Shown here piece after piece: positions 37,476-47,500 of a DNA stretch of 64,000 nucleotides. The notes under the pieces are model-generated. The model saw nothing but the letters and a program-made list of their open reading frames with translations. It was not told the DNA's origin and ran no database searches. Source of the DNA: Streptomyces sp. CB02414 (GTDB lineage Bacteria; Actinomycetota; Actinomycetes; Streptomycetales; Streptomycetaceae); contig NZ_LIPF01000001.1 in the NCBI RefSeq assembly GCF_001905385.1, forward strand, positions 486,765-550,764, read 5' to 3'. How positions within the stretch are numbered: the first letter of the stretch is position 1; every line of letters starts with the position of its first letter. The translations under genes and the position numbers were made by a program.

Positions 37476-37825
37476 CCGACCGCACAGCCCGCGTCCGCGA
37501 ACTCAACCTCTATCGCCAGTACTTCGACCTCGTCGCAGCGGGCACCAAGACCATCGAGGTACGAGTCAAGTACCCGCACCTCGCCGACCTCGCCGTCGGC
37601 GACACCATCCGCTTCCGTATCAAGGACACCTGCGAGAGCTGCGACGTGATGGTCCTGCGGGTCACCGAGTACCCCGACTTCAATGCACTCCTCGACGGGG
37701 AAGGACCGTCCCACGTCAATCCGACTGTCACCCGCGACCAGCAACTCGCCAACATCCGATCCATCTACGGCCCCGAAAAGGAAGCCCTCGGCGCGCTGGC
37801 CATCGAGATCGAGCGCGTGCCTTGA
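37472..37825 (+). CDS. ASCH-domain protein
   Basis: 117 residues, ATG overlapping the previous stop. ASCH signature: LNLYRQYFDLVAAGTKTIEV near the N-terminus (the G-x-K-x-x-E-x-R core reads GTKTIEVR), followed by LAVGDTIRFRI and a C-terminal helix region (RSIYGPEKEALG). ASCH is a PUA-like fold that binds RNA; some members cleave modified nucleosides. Its place after a synthetase-like gene suggests an RNA-linked role. Third gene of the operon. Confidence 0.83.
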   Translation: MTDRTARVRELNLYRQYFDLVAAGTKTIEVRVKYPHLADLAVGDTIRFRIKDTCESCDVMVLRVTEYPDFNALLDGEGPSHVNPTVTRDQQLANIRSIYGPEKEALGALAIEIERVP

Positions 37826-37876
37826 CCGTTTGCCGGGCGCTCCTGCCCGTCGACCGTCCAGGTGATGTACTCACGG

Positions 37877-38779
37877 TCAGCGAGGAGAGGGACCAGCAGA
37901 AACCGGCGGGGTGCCGCTGTCCAGCAGCGAGGCGAGGACCAGCTCCCCGTGGGTCCACAGCAGGGCACCCCCGATCCCCGGTACGACGTGGCGGCGGGCC
38001 CCGGGGATCCGCGTCGCGAGGAGGGCGCCGTTGTCCGGGGAGTGGCTGGTGTCGTGTTCGCCGTACCAGATGTCGACCGGGACGGTGAGCGCGTCGAGTG
38101 CGAAGGGCCAGCGGCCCATGGCGAGGACGGTGTCGCGGGCGTAGCCGGCCGCCGCGCCCTGGGCGAAGCCTTCCGCCAGGGCGCGGCGGTAGGCGGCCGA
38201 GAAGCCGTTCTCCCGGTACACGGCGAGGTCGCAGGCCGGGCTGCCGCCCATGACCATGTCCCACATCGCCTCCGCGTCGAAGCCCGCGAAGAACTCCTCG
38301 GCGCCGGACGGGTCCCGTACGGCCCGTTCGGTCAGCGCGCGCAGCTCGGCAGGCAGCGCGGCGGCGAACTCGGGGGCCGCCACCTCGTCGGCGGCCGATA
38401 CGAGGGCCAGCGCGGAGGCGAGGCCCGCCTCGGCGCAGGCGAGGGCGAACGGGGCGCCCTGGGAGTTGCCGGCCACGGCCGGGCGGCCCAGGCCCCGCAG
38501 GGCGCACAGGGCGCGCACGTCGGCGGCGAAGTCGGTGAAGGTGCGGCCGGGGGCGGGGGTGGAGGCGCCCAGGCCGGGGCGGTCGACGGAGATCAGGCGG
38601 ACGCCGAGCGCTTCCACGACGCCCGCGCCGAAGCCGAGCCGACGGCTCGTGGCCGCGCCGGGGCAGAGCAGGACCGGTACGCCGTCCTGCGGGCCCCACT
38701 CGGCCCAGCCGAGCAGGCGTCCGTCGGGGAGAGGGGTCTCACCGAGGCGGGCGGGGGCGGTGACGGGGACGGCGGTCAT
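37877..38779 (-). CDS. Alpha/beta hydrolase
   Basis: 300 residues from ATG 38779; GAGG lies nine bases upstream, whereas the ATG at 38788 would crowd it. Alpha/beta-hydrolase features: oxyanion-side LLCPGAATSRR, nucleophile elbow GNSQGA (Ser), acid region YGEHDTSHSP, and a late His in GGALLWTHGE. Small-molecule esterase or lipase-like activity is possible; substrate unknown. Confidence 0.87.
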   Translation of the reverse strand: MTAVPVTAPARLGETPLPDGRLLGWAEWGPQDGVPVLLCPGAATSRRLGFGAGVVEALGVRLISVDRPGLGASTPAPGRTFTDFAADVRALCALRGLGRPAVAGNSQGAPFALACAEAGLASALALVSAADEVAAPEFAAALPAELRALTERAVRDPSGAEEFFAGFDAEAMWDMVMGGSPACDLAVYRENGFSAAYRRALAEGFAQGAAAGYARDTVLAMGRWPFALDALTVPVDIWYGEHDTSHSPDNGALLATRIPGARRHVVPGIGGALLWTHGELVLASLLDSGTPPVSAGPSPR

Positions 38780-38875
38780 GTGGCGCATCCTCGCGCCGCG
38801 GGGCGCGGCCGCGCACGCGGTTTTCGGTGCCGCCGTACGGCCACACCCAGCCAGGCGCCCGCGGCACCCCCGCCG

Positions 38876-40102
38876 TCACCGCCGTACGGCTTCCGCCCCC
38901 TCCGGCACGTGCCCCGCGACCACCCGCTCGCGCCCGGCGGCCACAGCGGCGGCGCCCCGGCGCCGGTCCACCGCCCACGCCGCGCCCGCGACCGCCAGGC
39001 CGAGCACCGCGAGCCCCGCGCCCGCCGTCGCCGGGGAGGTGACGCCGAAGCCCGCGGCCAGGGCGAGGCCGCCGATCCAGGCGCCGCCGGCGTTGGCGAG
39101 GTTGAAGGCGGCCTGGTTGGCCGAGGAGGCGAGGGAGGGGGCCGCGGCGGCCTTCTCCATGACCATCAGCTGGAGGGGGGAGCCGGTGATGAAGGCGGCC
39201 ATGCCGAGCAGGGCCACCGCGACGGCCGCCGTCACCGGGGTGCGCATCAGGAGCGGGAAGAGGGCGAGGACGACGACCAGGGAGGCGAGGCCGCCGAAGA
39301 GGGTGCCCCGCAGGGAGTGGTCGGCCAGGCGGCCGCCCAGCAGGTTGCCCGCGGTGGCGCCGACGCCGAACAGGGCGAGCAGCAGCGTCACACTGGCCTC
39401 GGCGAAGCCGGCGGCGTCCGTGAGCATCGGCGTGATGTAGCTGTACGCGGCGAAGAGCGCGCCGAAGCCCGCGACCGTGGTGCCGAGGGCCAGCCAGACG
39501 GGCACCGAGCGCAGGGCGGCCAGTTCGCCGCGCAGGCCGGTGGCGGGGGCGGGGGCGTGGTCGCGGGGTATCAGGGCGACCAGCGCCGCTATCGCCGCGA
39601 CGCCGATCGCGCTGACGCCGAGGAAGGTCGCCCGCCAGCCGAGCTGCTGGCCCATGGCCGTGGCGGCGGGGACGCCGACGATGTTGGCGACGGTCAGGCC
39701 CAGGAACATCAGGGAGACGGACCGGGCCTTGCGTTCCGGCGCGACCATGCCGGTGGCGACCACCGCGCCGACGCCGAAGAAGGCGCCGTGCGGAAGGCCG
39801 CTGACGAAGCGGGCGGCGAGGAGGGAGACCTCGCCGGGAGCGACGGCGGACAGGGCGTTGCCGACCACGAACAGCGCCATCAGGGCGATCAGGACCGTGC
39901 GGCGGGACATCCGCGCGGTCGCCGCCGCGAGCAGCGGGGCGCCGATGACGACGCCGAGGGCGTACGCCGAGACCAGGTGGCCGGCGATGGGGATCGAGAT
40001 GTCCAGGTCGTCCGCGACGTCGGGCAGCAGGCCCATCATCACGAACTCGGTGGTGCCGATGCCGAAGGCGCCCACGGCGAGGGCGAGCAGGGCCAGGGGC
40101 AT
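38876..40102 (-). CDS. MFS transporter (DHA1-type)
   Basis: 408 residues, 12 predicted membrane helices. N-terminal GIGTTEFVMMGLLPDVADDL and the loop GVVIGAPLLAAATARMSRRT are typical of the AraJ/YdhP-like DHA1 subgroup that exports sugars, nucleosides or drugs. A dyad TGTTCC-N5-GGAACA about 60-75 bases upstream suggests control by a TetR/MarR-type repressor, but no regulator gene is adjacent. Confidence 0.88.
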   Translation of the reverse strand: MPLALLALAVGAFGIGTTEFVMMGLLPDVADDLDISIPIAGHLVSAYALGVVIGAPLLAAATARMSRRTVLIALMALFVVGNALSAVAPGEVSLLAARFVSGLPHGAFFGVGAVVATGMVAPERKARSVSLMFLGLTVANIVGVPAATAMGQQLGWRATFLGVSAIGVAAIAALVALIPRDHAPAPATGLRGELAALRSVPVWLALGTTVAGFGALFAAYSYITPMLTDAAGFAEASVTLLLALFGVGATAGNLLGGRLADHSLRGTLFGGLASLVVVLALFPLLMRTPVTAAVAVALLGMAAFITGSPLQLMVMEKAAAAPSLASSANQAAFNLANAGGAWIGGLALAAGFGVTSPATAGAGLAVLGLAVAGAAWAVDRRRGAAAVAAGRERVVAGHVPEGAEAVRR

Positions 40103-40162
40103 GAGGGGTCTCGCCTTTCGAGAGCTTCGAGCGGAGCGCGTACGGGAAGGGGGACGTCGTTA

Positions 40163-40179
40163 TGTTCCCGTACGGAACA
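40163..40179. promoter_or_regulatory. Operator-like palindrome upstream of the MFS gene
   Basis: TGTTCC (40163-40168), five bases, GGAACA (40174-40179), centred on CGTAC. A related half (CGTACGGGAA) occurs just 5' near 40139-40148. Perfect dyad, typical size for a dimeric repressor. Confidence 0.55.
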
Positions 40180-40213
40180 AAGGCTCTCAGGGCAAGTATT
40201 CCGCCGACGAATC

Positions 40214-41266
40214 TCAGGAGGCGGTTGTGTCGACCTTCACACGCGCGGCGATCGGGAGGTGGTCGCTGCCGGTGGCCGGGAGGGTCCAGCTGGTCGTCGG
40301 TTCGACGCCGCTGACCAGGATCTGGTCGATGCGGGCCATCGGGAACGCCGCCGGCCAGCTGAAGCCGAAGCCGTCGCCCACCGCGCCCTGCGGGGAGCGC
40401 ATCTGGGAGGTGATGGCGGTGAGGGCGCGGTCGTTCATGGTGCCGTTGAGGTCGCCGAGCAGGATCTTGCGGTCCAGCTTCTCGTCGGCGATGGCCTCGC
40501 CGAGGGCGTTGGCGCTCTTGTCCCGCTGCCGGGCGGTGAAGCCGGCCTCCAGCTTCACCCGGACGGAGGGCAGGTGGGCGACGTACACCGCGACCGGCCC
40601 GGCGGGCGTGGCGACGGTGGCGCGCATCGCGCGCTTCCAGCCGAGCTGGATGTCCACGGGCTTCACGTCGCTCAGCGGGTACTTGCTCCACAGCCCGACC
40701 GTGCCGACGACGGCGTGGTGCGGGTACTTCGCCTCCAGCGCCTTCTCGTACGTGGGCACCGCGGTCGCCTTCAGCTCCTCCAGGGCCATCACGTCCGCGC
40801 CGGCGGCGGCCACGGCGCGGGCGGTCCCAGCCGGGTCGGCGTTGTCGGCGTTGACGTTGTGCGTGGCGACGGTGAGGTCGCCGCCGGCGCCGGTCTTGTC
40901 GAAGAGGAGGCCGCCGAAGAGGTTGAACCACACGCTGACCGGCAGCACCAGCGCGATCAGCGCCGTCGCCGACTTGCGGGCCAGCGCGATCACCAGCAGG
41001 ACGGGGATCAGCAGGCCGAACCACGGCAGGAAGGTCTCGGTGAGGCTGCCGAGGTTGCCGACGGCGTTCGGGATGTGGGAGTGGGCCGCCATGACGCCCG
41101 CCAGGACGATGGCCACCGCCGCGGTGATCAGCCCCCGGCGCCAGATCCGCCGGTCGCCGCGCCAGCCGGTGACCGCCCGGTCGTACAGGCGCCGAATCCG
41201 GGTCACCCGCGGCTCGGGCCCCGAGCCGCCGTCGTCCGTCTCCGTGATGTACGCCTGCTGCGCCAT
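40214..41266 (-). CDS. Endonuclease/exonuclease/phosphatase (EEP) family membrane protein
   Basis: 350 residues. An N-terminal cytoplasmic stretch (about 1-45) is followed by three membrane helices (about 46-125) and an external EEP domain: VATHNVNADN, MALEEL (metal Glu), YVAHLPS, LLGDLNGTMND (Asp, Asn) and ARIDQIL with GSDHLPI (catalytic His). All catalytic motifs are present. Members with this topology act on phosphoester bonds at the cell surface; substrate unknown. Confidence 0.88.
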   Translation of the reverse strand: MAQQAYITETDDGGSGPEPRVTRIRRLYDRAVTGWRGDRRIWRRGLITAAVAIVLAGVMAAHSHIPNAVGNLGSLTETFLPWFGLLIPVLLVIALARKSATALIALVLPVSVWFNLFGGLLFDKTGAGGDLTVATHNVNADNADPAGTARAVAAAGADVMALEELKATAVPTYEKALEAKYPHHAVVGTVGLWSKYPLSDVKPVDIQLGWKRAMRATVATPAGPVAVYVAHLPSVRVKLEAGFTARQRDKSANALGEAIADEKLDRKILLGDLNGTMNDRALTAITSQMRSPQGAVGDGFGFSWPAAFPMARIDQILVSGVEPTTSWTLPATGSDHLPIAARVKVDTTAS

Positions 41267-41581
41267 ACCGTCGCCTCACTGCCTGCCGTGCACACCGTCG
41301 CCCCCCGTGACTCAGCACCCTAGGGGATGATCGGTTCCGTTCCTGCCGTCCCTCGACGGCCGTACGGGCACGAGGACGTGCGGGGCGGCGTCCGGAGTTC
41401 CGAACGCCGCCGCCGTGGGCGGCTCTGTGACAGAACGAGCACATTCGCCCCGCCCGGCACAGGGGGCGCTCAGGGCCCGTGGCGGGGGTCCACTAGCCGC
41501 CGGGGCGCGGGAAGTGCCACCATGGAAGGGATCCGGGGACGCCGTGAGGGCGCCTCGAGATGACATGAAGGAGCCGTTGCC
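41267..41581. other. Intergenic region between the EEP gene and panB
   Basis: About 315 bases with divergent genes on each side; no clear hairpin or repeat seen. It should contain both promoters. Confidence 0.4.
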
Positions 41582-42457
41582 ATGACGCAGCTTTCGGCTG
41601 CCCAGACGCCGCAGAGCCGGCCCGCTGACGGGAACAAGGCGCTGTACGGGGGCAAGAGCAACCGTCGTATCACCGTCCGGGACATCGCCGCCGCCAAGGA
41701 GCGCGGCGAGAAGTGGCCCATGCTCACCGCCTACGACGCGATGACCGCGTCCGTCTTCGACGAGGCCGGCATCCCGGTCATGCTCGTCGGGGACTCCGCG
41801 GGCAACTGCCACCTCGGCTACGACACCACCGTGCCGGTCACCCTCGACGAGATGACCATGCTGTCCGCCGCGGTCGTACGGGGCACCTCGCGCGCCCTGA
41901 TCGTCGGCGACCTGCCCTTCGGCTCCTACCAGGAGGGGCCGGTGCAGGCGCTGCGCTCGGCGACCCGGCTGGTGAAGGAGGCGGGCGTCGGCGCCGTGAA
42001 GCTGGAGGGCGGTGAGCGGTCGCACGAACAGATCCGGCTGCTGGTCGAGTCCGGCATCCCGGTGATGGCGCACATCGGCCTCACCCCGCAGTCCGTCAAC
42101 GCCATGGGCTACCGGGTGCAGGGCCGGGGCGAGGAGGCGGCCCAGCAGCTGTTGCGCGACGCCAAGGCCGTGCAGGACGCGGGCGCCTTCGCGGTCGTCC
42201 TGGAGCTGGTGCCGGCCGAGCTGGCCGCCGAGGTGACGCGGTCGCTGCACATCCCGACGGTCGGCATCGGGGCCGGGCCCGGCACGGACGCCCAGGTACT
42301 GGTGTGGACCGACATGCTGGGGCTGACCGGCGGCCGGGTGCCGAAGTTCGTGAAGAAGTACGCCGACCTGCGCCAGGTCATCGGCGACGCGGCGAAGTCC
42401 TTCGCCGAGGACGTCGTCGGCGGAACGTTCCCGCAGGAGGAACACTCCGTCCACTGA
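41582..42457 (+). CDS. panB: 3-methyl-2-oxobutanoate hydroxymethyltransferase
   Basis: First committed step of pantothenate/CoA synthesis: transfers a hydroxymethyl group from methylene-tetrahydrofolate to ketoisovalerate. 291 residues, ATG 41582 with AAGGAG upstream. Family motifs: [63 protein letters not shown] and [19 protein letters not shown]. Metal-binding Asp residues and Lys are intact. Followed by a strong terminator. Confidence 0.96.
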   Translation: MTQLSAAQTPQSRPADGNKALYGGKSNRRITVRDIAAAKERGEKWPMLTAYDAMTASVFDEAGIPVMLVGDSAGNCHLGYDTTVPVTLDEMTMLSAAVVRGTSRALIVGDLPFGSYQEGPVQALRSATRLVKEAGVGAVKLEGGERSHEQIRLLVESGIPVMAHIGLTPQSVNAMGYRVQGRGEEAAQQLLRDAKAVQDAGAFAVVLELVPAELAAEVTRSLHIPTVGIGAGPGTDAQVLVWTDMLGLTGGRVPKFVKKYADLRQVIGDAAKSFAEDVVGGTFPQEEHSVH

Positions 42458-42477
42458 GCCATCGCGGCACCACCGAA

Positions 42478-42513
42478 CCGGCCCCGCCGATCTTCCCCCG
42501 TCGGCGGGGCCGG
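42478..42513 (+). terminator. panB terminator
   Basis: CCGGCCCCGCCGA (42478-42490), ten-base loop, TCGGCGGGGCCGG (42501-42513): perfect 13-bp stem 20 bases after the stop. A second small hairpin (GGGGGCTTCGCCCCC) follows at once. Confidence 0.82.
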
Positions 42514-42672
42514 GGGGCTTCGCCCCCGCCCTTCTTGCGCCTGAACCGGCGCCGCTCTCGCGGAGCTGGTTGCTCGCCGTCGTGGTGCCTCAATTGATGG
42601 TTGCGGTGCTCGTCGGTGGTTTGTCGGTGGGCTGTCGGCGATATGTCGGCAGCCCCTGACATCGTCTGGGAC

Positions 42673-43707
42673 ATGAAGCGAATCGATGGCAACCCCCCGA
42701 CCGTCGCGGGCAGCGCGGTCACCGTGCGGGGGCTGGTCAAGCACTACGGCGAGACCAAGGCACTGGACGGCGTCGACCTCGACGTGCGCGAGGGCACCGT
42801 GATGGGTGTGCTCGGGCCGAACGGGGCCGGCAAGACCACCCTCGTCCGCATCCTGTCCACCCTCATCACGCCCGACTCCGGCCAGGCGCACGTCGCCGGC
42901 TACGACGTCGTACGGCAGCCCCGGCAGCTGCGGCGGGCGATAGGGCTCACCGGGCAGTACGCGTCCGTGGACGAGAAGCTCCCCGGCTGGGAGAACCTCT
43001 ACATGATCGGGCGCCTGCTCGACCTGTCCCGCAAGGACGCCCGCCGGCGGGCCGACGAACTGCTGGAGCGGTTCTCGCTCACCGAGGCCGCCAAGCGGCC
43101 CGCGTCCACCTACTCGGGCGGCATGCGGCGCCGCCTCGACCTGGCCGCCTCCATGATCGGGCACCCGGCGGTGCTGTACCTGGACGAGCCGACCACCGGA
43201 CTGGACCCGCGAACCCGCAACGAGGTGTGGGACGAGGTCAAGCGCATGGTCGGCGACGGCGTCACCGTGCTGCTCACCACGCAGTACATGGAGGAGGCCG
43301 AGCAGCTCGCCTCCGAGCTGACCGTCGTGGACCGGGGCAAGGTCATCGCGAACGGCGGCATCGAGGACCTGAAGGCCAAGGTCGGCGGCCGCACCCTGCG
43401 CGTCCGCCCGGCCGACCCGCTCCAGCTGCGCCCGCTCGCCTCCTACCTGGACGAGCTGGGCATCACGGGGCTCGCCAGCTCCACCGTGGACACGGAGCGC
43501 GGTGCCGTCCTGGTGCCGATCCTCAGCGACGAGCAGCTGACCGCGGTGGTCGGCGCGGTCAGCGCGCGCGGGATCACCGTCTCCTCCGTCACCACCGAAC
43601 TGCCCAGCCTGGACGAGGTCTTCCTGTCCCTCACCGGCCACCGCGCCAGTGCCCCGCAGGACCCCGCGCCCAGCACCGAAGACGCCCGCGAGGAGGTCGC
43701 CGTATGA
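42673..43707 (+). CDS. ABC transporter ATP-binding protein (DrrA type)
   Basis: 344 residues from ATG 42673; upstream in-frame starts lack support. ATPase motifs: GPNGAGKTT (Walker A), YSGGMRRRLDL (signature), VLYLDEPTTGLDP (Walker B) and a switch His region in LLTTQYMEEAEQLA. A C-terminal extension of about 90 residues is typical of the daunorubicin-resistance DrrA subfamily, which drives export of drugs or lipids. It overlaps the permease gene by four bases. Confidence 0.9.
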   Translation: MKRIDGNPPTVAGSAVTVRGLVKHYGETKALDGVDLDVREGTVMGVLGPNGAGKTTLVRILSTLITPDSGQAHVAGYDVVRQPRQLRRAIGLTGQYASVDEKLPGWENLYMIGRLLDLSRKDARRRADELLERFSLTEAAKRPASTYSGGMRRRLDLAASMIGHPAVLYLDEPTTGLDPRTRNEVWDEVKRMVGDGVTVLLTTQYMEEAEQLASELTVVDRGKVIANGGIEDLKAKVGGRTLRVRPADPLQLRPLASYLDELGITGLASSTVDTERGAVLVPILSDEQLTAVVGAVSARGITVSSVTTELPSLDEVFLSLTGHRASAPQDPAPSTEDAREEVAV

Positions 43708-44534
43708 GCGCCGCCACCGTCACCCCCACCCCCGCCCCCACTCAGGCTCCCGACGCCCGGATCTCGCTGCGCGGGCACGTGCGGCACACCGGGGCCCTGG
43801 TCCGCCGCAACCTGCTGTGGATCCGGCAGGACCCGGAGTCGATGTTCGACGCGCTGCTGATGCCGGTCGTCTTCACCCTGCTGTTCGTGTACGTCTTCGG
43901 CGGCTCGATCGGACAGGCCCTGGGCGGCGGCCAGGACGGCTATGTGCAGTACGTGATCCCCGGCATGATCGCGATGATGAGCATGACGCTCTCCCAGGGC
44001 GTCGGCACCGGCTTCAGCCAGGACTTCAACTCCGGTGTGATGGACCGCTTCCGGTCGCTGCCGATCGGGCGCGGCTCGGTGCTCTTCGCGAAGATCGCCG
44101 TGGAGATGCTGCGGATGCTGTTCGCGACGGCGGTGCTGATGATCGTCGCTGTCCTGGTCGGCTTCGACATCGAGAACTGGGCCGGTCTGTTCGCGGCCGT
44201 GGGCCTGTCGGCGGTGTTCGCCTCGTCGATCATGTGGGTGTTCATCACCCTGGGCGTGGTCCTGAAGAACGCCCAGTCCGTGCAGGCCATGGGCTTCCTG
44301 GTGCTGTTCCCGCTGCAGTTCGGCTCGTCGATCTTCGCGCCGACGCAGTCGATGCCGGGCTGGTTGCAGGCCTTCACCGACTACAACCCGCTGTCCACGC
44401 TCGCCGACGCGGCGCGCGGTCTGATGGTGGGCGGTCCGGTCGCGCACGACCTGTGGATCACGCTGGGCTGGTCGGTGGCGATCACGGCGGTGATGGCGCC
44501 GGTCGCGATCCACAAGTTCCGTACGAAGACGTGA
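43704..44534 (+). CDS. ABC-2 type permease (DrrB type)
   Basis: 276 residues; ATG 43704 overlaps the ATPase stop (ATGA). Six hydrophobic segments and the ABC-2 signature FAPTQSMPGWLQAFTDYNPL near the C-terminus. Pairs with the DrrA-type ATPase as a two-gene exporter. It ends 28 bases from the convergent regulator gene, so the exporter might act under or near that regulator; substrate unknown. Confidence 0.9.
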   Translation: MSAATVTPTPAPTQAPDARISLRGHVRHTGALVRRNLLWIRQDPESMFDALLMPVVFTLLFVYVFGGSIGQALGGGQDGYVQYVIPGMIAMMSMTLSQGVGTGFSQDFNSGVMDRFRSLPIGRGSVLFAKIAVEMLRMLFATAVLMIVAVLVGFDIENWAGLFAAVGLSAVFASSIMWVFITLGVVLKNAQSVQAMGFLVLFPLQFGSSIFAPTQSMPGWLQAFTDYNPLSTLADAARGLMVGGPVAHDLWITLGWSVAITAVMAPVAIHKFRTKT

Positions 44535-44561
44535 GCCGTCCGCAGTGACGTGGTGTCCGGG

Positions 44562-47500
44562 TCAGACGAGGGCGACGGCCTCCCGCGGGGAGAGGGCGGC
44601 GCCCTCCGCGTACGCGGCCTCGTACGCCTCGGCGTCGAGCACCTCGCGCACCCGCGCGGTGGCCCGGACGCGCGCGTCCCGCTCCAGGCCCATCGAGACG
44701 TGCTCCGGCGGCAGCATCGCCTCGGCGGCGCCGATGCAGCGGGCGGCGTCGGCGGCCCGGCGCCCGCCGTCCACGCGGGCCAGCGCCATCGCGGCGATGG
44801 TCAGGTAGCCGGAGCGCATGTGCGGGGCGACGGCCGAGGACAGCGGGTCCTCGGCCTTCTCCAGCGCCTTGCGGACCTTGTCCAGGCACTCCTCGTGCCG
44901 GTCCTCCAGCGTGGCGATCCACGCCTCGGCGGCGAGGATGAAGGCGTCGAAGACGATGAAGTGGGAGATGGCGAAGTCCTCGCGCAGCAGCCGCAGCTGC
45001 ACCCGGGCCTCGGCGGTCCGGCCGGTCATGCCGAGCCAGCCGGCGAGGAAGAGCCGGGCGGCCGGCATGGCACCGCTGTGCCCGGCCCCGTCGGCGCGGT
45101 CGATCACGGCGTACAGGATGCGCTCGCCCTCCTCGTTCTCGCCCTCCTCCAGCAGCACGCTGCCGAGGCGGGCCTCCAGGACGTCCACCTGCGCGTGCGC
45201 GCCGAGCCGTTCGGCGTGCCGGGCGGCCTCGCGGTAGTCGGCGGCGGCGAGCCGGAACTCGCCCTCGCGCTCCCGGGCCTCGGCACGGGCGGCCAGCGCC
45301 TCGGCGGTGCCCCAGGCGTCGCCGAGGCGGCGGTAGATCTCCAGTGCCTCGTCGGCGTCGCCGGCCGCGTCGCCCGCCCACTCCGTACGGTTGGCGAGGA
45401 AGTTGGCGCGCATCTGGAGGCTGCCGGCCAGCGCCCAGTCGTACCCCGGTGTCTCGCGGCAGGTGCGCACGGCGGCGTCCATGATCACGCGCAGGCGCTC
45501 CATGTCGCCGGAGAGCATCACGGCGAAGAACCAGAGCAGGCCGGGCGGGGCGCAGGTCTGGGGCATGCCGGGTTCGTACGTCTCGGAGATGACGCGCAGT
45601 TTCCGCTTGGCCGCCGGGTTCTGCCAGGCGTCCAGCTCGGTGTCCATGCAGGCGAGGTGGGCGAGGTGGACGCCGCGGCGGGCCTCGGCGAGGACTTCGC
45701 CGGTCATCGGGGGCGGGGCGGCCGTGCACCGCTCCCACACCGGCGCGGCGGGGCGCACCGGTTCGGCGAACGGGTCGGGGCCGAGGGTCATGACCTCGCT
45801 GAACCAGTTCCGGGCCTCGACCCGCAGGTCGCGCATCTGCCAGTACCAGACCAGCGACAGGGCCAGGCTCAGCGCCTCCTGCTCGTCGCGCTCGGCGATG
45901 GCGTGGCGGAGGGCGGTGCGCAGGTTCTCGTACTCGCGTTCCAGCCGCTCGATGGCGGTGAGCTGCCCGGGGCCGCGCAGCAACGGGTCGGTGGTGCGGG
46001 CGAGTTCGCGGTAGTACGTCAGGTGCGCGCGCTCGGCGGCGGCCCGGCCGCCGGTCTCGTCGAGGCGTTCGGCGGCGTACTCGGCGACGGTCTCCAGGAG
46101 CCGGTAGCGCATGCCGTCGCTCCCGGACGGCGCGGCCACGACCAGGGACTTGTCCACCAGGGAGCCCAGCGCCTCCAGGGCGGCGGGACCGCAGACGGCC
46201 TCGGCGGCGGCCAGGTCGCAGCCGCCGGCGAAGACGGACAGGCGGCGCAGCACGTCCCGCTCCTCGTCGTCCAGCAGCTCCCAGGACCAGTCGACGACGG
46301 CGCGCAGGGTCTGCTGGCGGGGCAGGACGGTGCGGCTGCCGGAGGTGAGCAGGCGGAAGCGGTCGTCGAGGCGGTCGGCGATCTGGCGGGGGGTCAGCAT
46401 GCGCAGCCGGGCGGCGGCCAGTTCGATGGCCAGGGGCAGGCCGTCGAGGCGGCGGCAGATCTCGGCGCAGGCGTGCGCCGTCTCCTCGTCGGCGTCGGGG
46501 CGGAAGCCGGGGCGGGCGGCGGCTCCCCGGTCGGCGAGCAGGCGCAGCGCGGCCGGTTCGGGCAGCGGCTCCACCGGGCGCAGCAGCTCGCCGGGTACGC
46601 CGAGGGGTTCGCGGCTGGTGGCGAGGACGGTGAGGTTCGGGCAGCGGGCGAGCAGGTCCTCGGCGAGGCGGGCGGCGGCGTCGACGACGTGCTCGCAGTT
46701 GTCGAGGACGATCAGCATGCGGCGCCGGCCGCAGTGCTCGACGAGGCGCTCGACGGCGGTGGCCTGCCGGTCGGAGGCGGCGACGGCCCGCATCTCCTCG
46801 GCGCCGGCGCCGTACAGCACGGTCTCGCGGGCGCCCAGCGCGGTCAGCACGGCCTCCGGTACGGCGCCGGGGTCGTCGACGGGGGCGAGCTCGGCCAGCC
46901 AGGCCCCGTCCCGCGCCGGCTCCCCGGCCCCCTCGGCGGCCTCCTGCGACAGCCGGGTCTTGCCGGCACCGCCCGGCCCGAGGAGGGTGACCAGCCGCGT
47001 GGTCGCCAGGTCGGCGCGCAGAACGTCCAGGTCGGAGTCCCGGCCGACGAAGGAGGTGAGCCGGGCGCGGAGGTTGCCGCGGGGGCGGGGGGCTGACGCG
47101 CCGTCGGACCCACCGGTGCCGACGGGGGCCGCCGGGGCGGGGTGCGCGGTGGGGTCGGCGGGCGCGGTGGGGTCTGCGGGCGCCGCCGGGGCCGGGTACG
47201 CCGTGGAGTCGCCGGACGGCGCCGCGTGGGGCGAGGCGGGGGCGGCGGTCCCGGGGCGGGCCGGTGCCGCCGGGGCGGGATGCGCCGCCGGGTCTGCGGG
47301 TACGTCGGGGCGGGTCGCCGCTGGGGTGGCGGGTCCGGCAGGGTCGGCGGGTGCCTCGGTACGGGCGGGCGGAGCGGGCGCGGCCGGCGCACCCGGGCGC
47401 GCGGCGGATCCCGAGGGCCCGGCGGCCGGCGCACCCGGGCCTTCGGCGGACGTGGCGGGTCCGGTGACCGGCGCGCCCGGCCGCGTCGCGGACGACGGGT

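Noticed and set aside
37862..41330. Long plus-strand open frames opposite the hydrolase, MFS and EEP genes
   Set aside because: Low-complexity Gly/Arg/Ala translations; the minus-strand genes carry all family motifs and ribosome sites.
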